Assembly (NCBI GenBank): GCA_044870295.1
Contig: JBIOYQ010000004.1
Span: forward strand, 1-7,442
Reading direction: 5' to 3'
Length of the DNA stretch: 7,442 nucleotides
From: AC-52 sp044870295
GTDB taxonomy: Bacteria > Actinomycetota > UBA4738
The notes under the pieces are model-generated. The model worked only from the letters and a program-made list of their open reading frames with translations, was not told the DNA's origin and did not search any database. Position 1 is the first letter of the stretch. Every line of letters starts with the position of its first letter. A program made the translations under genes and the position numbers. Of the stretch, positions 5,327 to 7,442 are shown in pieces.

Positions 5327-6954
5327 TGGACAAGCCCTTCGCGATCACCCTCGAGATCGGCTCCAGCCGGGCCAACAGGACGGGCTCGTGGCGCACCGAG
5401 CGGGCCGTGTACACGAACCGGATGCCGCCCTGCAACGACGCCTGCCCGGCCGGGGAGAACATCCAGGCCTGGCTCTACGAGGGCGAGGAGGGTGGCGCCG
5501 GGTACGAGCGCGCCTGGCGGAAGATCATGGAGGACAACCCGTTCCCCGCGATCATGGGCCGGGTCTGCTACCACCCGTGCGAGACCGCCTGCAACCGCGG
5601 GCAGCTCGACGAGGCCGTCGGGATCAACTCAGTCGAGCGGTTCGTCGGTGACGAGGCGATCCGCCAGGGGTGGACGGTGTCCGTGGAGGTGCCGTCCACG
5701 GGCAAGAACATCCTGGTCATCGGGGCCGGACCCTCGGGGCTGTCGGCGGCGTACCACCTGGCGAGGCGCGGGCACGCCGTGACGATCCGGGAGGCCGGAC
5801 CGATGGCCGGCGGGATGATGCGTTTCGGGATCCCGCAGTACCGCCTCTCACGCGACGTGCTCGACGCCGAGGTCCAGCGCATCCTCGACCTCGGGGTCAC
5901 CCTCGAGCTCGACGCCAAGGTCACCGACCTGATGGCGGTCAAGGACGAGTACGACGCGGTCTTCCTCGCCGTGGGCGCCCAGCTCGGGAAGCGCGCCTAC
6001 ATCCCGGCTGGGTCCGCGGCCCACGTGCTCGACGCGGTCGACATGCTGCGCGACCTCGAGACGGGCGAGAAGCCGCTGCTGGGCAGGAAGGTCGCGGTGT
6101 ACGGCGGCGGCAACACCGCGATGGACGCCGCCCGCACCGCCCGGCGGCTCGGTGCGTCAGAGGCGATCGTGGTCTACCGCCGCACCAGGGACCGGATGCC
6201 CGCGCACGAGTCCGAGCTTGCGGAGGCCGAGGACGAGGGCGTGCTGTTCAAGTGGCTGACCACCATCAAGCAGGTGGATGCCGGCAAGCTCGTGGTGGAG
6301 CGGATGGAGCTCGACGAGTCCGGCTTCCCGCAGCCCACCGGCGACGTCGACGAGCTCGACGCCGACTCCCTGGTCCTGGCACTCGGCCAGGAGACCGACC
6401 TCTCGCTGCTCGACGGCGTGCCCGGCCTGGCCGTCGACGACGGCGTGGTCGCGGTCGGGCCGGACATGATGACCGGCTGCCCGGGCATCTTCGCCGGCGG
6501 CGACATGGTGCCGTACGAGCGCTCGGTCACCGTCGCGATCGGCCACGGCAAGCGGGCGGCCCGCAACATCGACGGGTGGCTGTCCGGCGCGGTCCCGGAG
6601 CCTGCCGTGCGCCCGGCCCTGGCGACGTTCGACACTTTGAACACCTGGTACTACGCCGACGCCCCGCGGTCGCACCGGGCCGTGCTGGACCGGGCCCGGC
6701 GCGAGTCCACCTTCGATGAGGTGGTGCTCGGCCATGACGAGTCCACCGCCCTCATGGAGGCACGACGGTGCATGTCCTGCGGCAACTGCTTCGGCTGCGA
6801 CAACTGCTACGGCGTCTGCCCGGACAACGCGGTGATCAAGCTCGGCAAGCCCGGCGAGGAGTACCTGATCGACCTCGACTACTGCAAGGGCTGCGGCCTC
6901 TGCGTGGCCGAGTGCCCCTCCGGCGCGATCCAGATGTTCCCCGAGGAGATCTGA
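5326..6954 (+). CDS. GltD-like FAD/NAD(P) reductase fused to 2x[4Fe-4S] ferredoxin (542 aa)
   Basis: Probably the electron-output subunit of the 2-oxoacid oxidoreductase, passing electrons from its iron-sulfur clusters through FAD to NAD(P)+. The N-terminal part (about 30-115) has Cys residues in CNDAC (36, 40) and CYHPCETAC (81, 85, 89), as in glutamate synthase small subunits. The FAD Rossmann motif is IGAGPSGLSAAYHLARRG (132-149). The second dinucleotide fold is VYGGGNTAMDAARTARRLG (258-276), followed by YRRTRDRMP (284-292), where basic residues could bind the NADPH phosphate. The flavin domain ends with GIFAGGDMV (387-395). After a linker comes a ferredoxin unit: CxxCxxCxxxCP at 488-499 and 520-531, with an extra CxxC at 482-485. 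The ATG at 5326 overlaps the beta stop by one base, with GGAAGG at 5311-5316. Relatives are PadH of phenylglyoxylate dehydrogenase and DsrL; here the POR delta-type ferredoxin appears merged into the flavoprotein. NAD versus NADP is undecided. Confidence 0.88.
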   Translation: MDKPFAITLEIGSSRANRTGSWRTERAVYTNRMPPCNDACPAGENIQAWLYEGEEGGAGYERAWRKIMEDNPFPAIMGRVCYHPCETACNRGQLDEAVGINSVERFVGDEAIRQGWTVSVEVPSTGKNILVIGAGPSGLSAAYHLARRGHAVTIREAGPMAGGMMRFGIPQYRLSRDVLDAEVQRILDLGVTLELDAKVTDLMAVKDEYDAVFLAVGAQLGKRAYIPAGSAAHVLDAVDMLRDLETGEKPLLGRKVAVYGGGNTAMDAARTARRLGASEAIVVYRRTRDRMPAHESELAEAEDEGVLFKWLTTIKQVDAGKLVVERMELDESGFPQPTGDVDELDADSLVLALGQETDLSLLDGVPGLAVDDGVVAVGPDMMTGCPGIFAGGDMVPYERSVTVAIGHGKRAARNIDGWLSGAVPEPAVRPALATFDTLNTWYYADAPRSHRAVLDRARRESTFDEVVLGHDESTALMEARRCMSCGNCFGCDNCYGVCPDNAVIKLGKPGEEYLIDLDYCKGCGLCVAECPSGAIQMFPEEI

Positions 6955-7145
6955 ACGGCGTCCCACGGAGCAGAACCCCAGGGTTGCCCTCCCACTCGAG
7001 ACGGGCCGCCCGGGGGGTTCGACCTGCATCCGACACACGTGGTCGACGACCATTGCGGACACAACCTTTGAACTGCCGCCCTCGAGCCAGAGCATGTGGT
7101 CGGGGACCTGATCGAGCCACCAATGCCGGTCCCTGACCTGGACCG

Positions 7146-7442
7146 ATGGTCGCGGCGACATGTGGAAGATTGGGAGGAGCCGACCCGACCTTCCAGCCCG
7201 CGCCCGGCGAGACGAACGCCGACATCCGCCACGTCGCGATACGCCACGGCGCCCACGCCGCCGTGGTCGTCCGCGTGTCGTTGACGGACCTGCGCCGCAA
7301 CCGCGACGACGTGGTGGTCGGAGGCGTCGTCAAGACCAACGAGGGCCTTGCCCGCCACTTCCAGTGGGCGTGGCGACCGACCTGGAGCGGGCACCGGCTC
7401 CACTGGACCAACCGCGACGGCCGGACCGTCAAGTGCGACCTC
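7146..7442 (+). CDS. Hypothetical protein, 5' part only (at least 99 codons)
   Basis: This reading frame runs off the right edge without a stop, and from about 7179 it has strong coding character: nearly every codon ends in G or C. The translation from ADIRHVAIRHG onward alternates short beta-like strands (AAVVVRVSLTDL, VVVGGVVKTN) with an aromatic segment (FQWAWRPTWSGHRLHW) and reaches RDGRTVKCDL at the edge. I do not recognise a named family. The style resembles actinobacterial secreted proteins of unknown function made of beta-strand domains. An in-frame stop at 7134-7136 limits the start to the ATG at 7146 or the TTG at 7170; neither has a good ribosome site, and neither gives a signal peptide. 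Either the protein is cytoplasmic or leaderless, or its original N-terminus was lost. The start is therefore uncertain, while the frame and strand are fairly secure. Confidence 0.6.
   Translation, partial: MVAATCGRLGGADPTFQPAPGETNADIRHVAIRHGAHAAVVVRVSLTDLRRNRDDVVVGGVVKTNEGLARHFQWAWRPTWSGHRLHWTNRDGRTVKCDL

Noticed and set aside
5326..6954. Assignment as DsrL (sulfur metabolism) or as glutamate synthase small subunit GltD
   Set aside because: There are no dsrAB or gltB genes here, and the gene overlaps the POR beta gene. The shared architecture reflects a common reductase family rather than the same pathway.
6974..7012. Candidate hairpins just after the operon (AACC/GGTT at 6974-6985 and CGGGC-C-GCCCG at 7002-7012)
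   Set aside because: The stems are 4-5 bp with tiny loops and no T-tract, too weak to call a terminator.
6157..7161. Minus-strand frame of 334 codons opposite the flavoprotein end and the spacer
   Set aside because: Most of it mirrors the flavoprotein gene. The Trp-rich start (about 7100-7161) looked briefly like a transposase fragment but has no supporting motif or terminal repeats.

Overview
The window looks like chromosomal DNA from a high-GC Gram-positive bacterium (Actinobacteria). The main coding block is very GC-rich with third codon positions almost always G or C, strong AGGAGG-type ribosome sites and a GTG start occur, and the small membrane protein and MerR regulator have typical actinobacterial sequences. 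A Nocardioides-like relative is possible, but the sequence alone does not settle the genus.

Layout. Bases 1-816 hold no convincing full-length gene. They are visibly less GC-rich than the rest and contain only weak minus-strand small ORFs (25-192 and 470-628), a 15-bp palindrome (663-677) and a candidate stress-sigma promoter (741-765). At 817-1110 (+) lies a GlsB/YeaQ/YmgE-type three-helix stress membrane protein. Convergent to it at 1171-1968 (-) is a MerR-family regulator. Immediately upstream of merR, on the same strand, is the C-terminal tail only of an ABC-2 (DrrB-type) transporter permease (1974-2162). This suggests that the front part of a transporter operon has been deleted and merR left behind. 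Abutting the break on the other strand, 2204-2320 reads like a gene tail, possibly a methyltransferase C-terminus. The rest up to 2479 is the probable control region of the next operon.

The core is a tightly packed four-gene operon, 2480-6954 (+): gamma, alpha and beta subunits of a thiamine-diphosphate 2-oxoacid:acceptor oxidoreductase (POR/KOR superfamily), followed by a 542-residue fusion of a GltD-like FAD/NAD(P) reductase with a 2x[4Fe-4S] ferredoxin domain. The genes overlap or nearly touch (8-nt overlap, 8-nt gap, 1-nt overlap). The arrangement suggests that electrons from CoA-dependent oxidative decarboxylation of a 2-oxoacid go from TPP through the beta-subunit [4Fe-4S] cluster, into the ferredoxin domain, then to FAD and NAD(P)+ inside one complex. 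This resembles the NAD-linked phenylglyoxylate dehydrogenase (PadEFGHI) more than the two-subunit mycobacterial KorAB. The substrate cannot be read from the sequence.

At the right edge (about 7146 to beyond 7442, +) an incomplete ORF with strong coding character begins. It encodes a conserved-looking but unidentified protein whose 3' end is outside the window. No RNA genes, CRISPR arrays or insertion sequences were seen.
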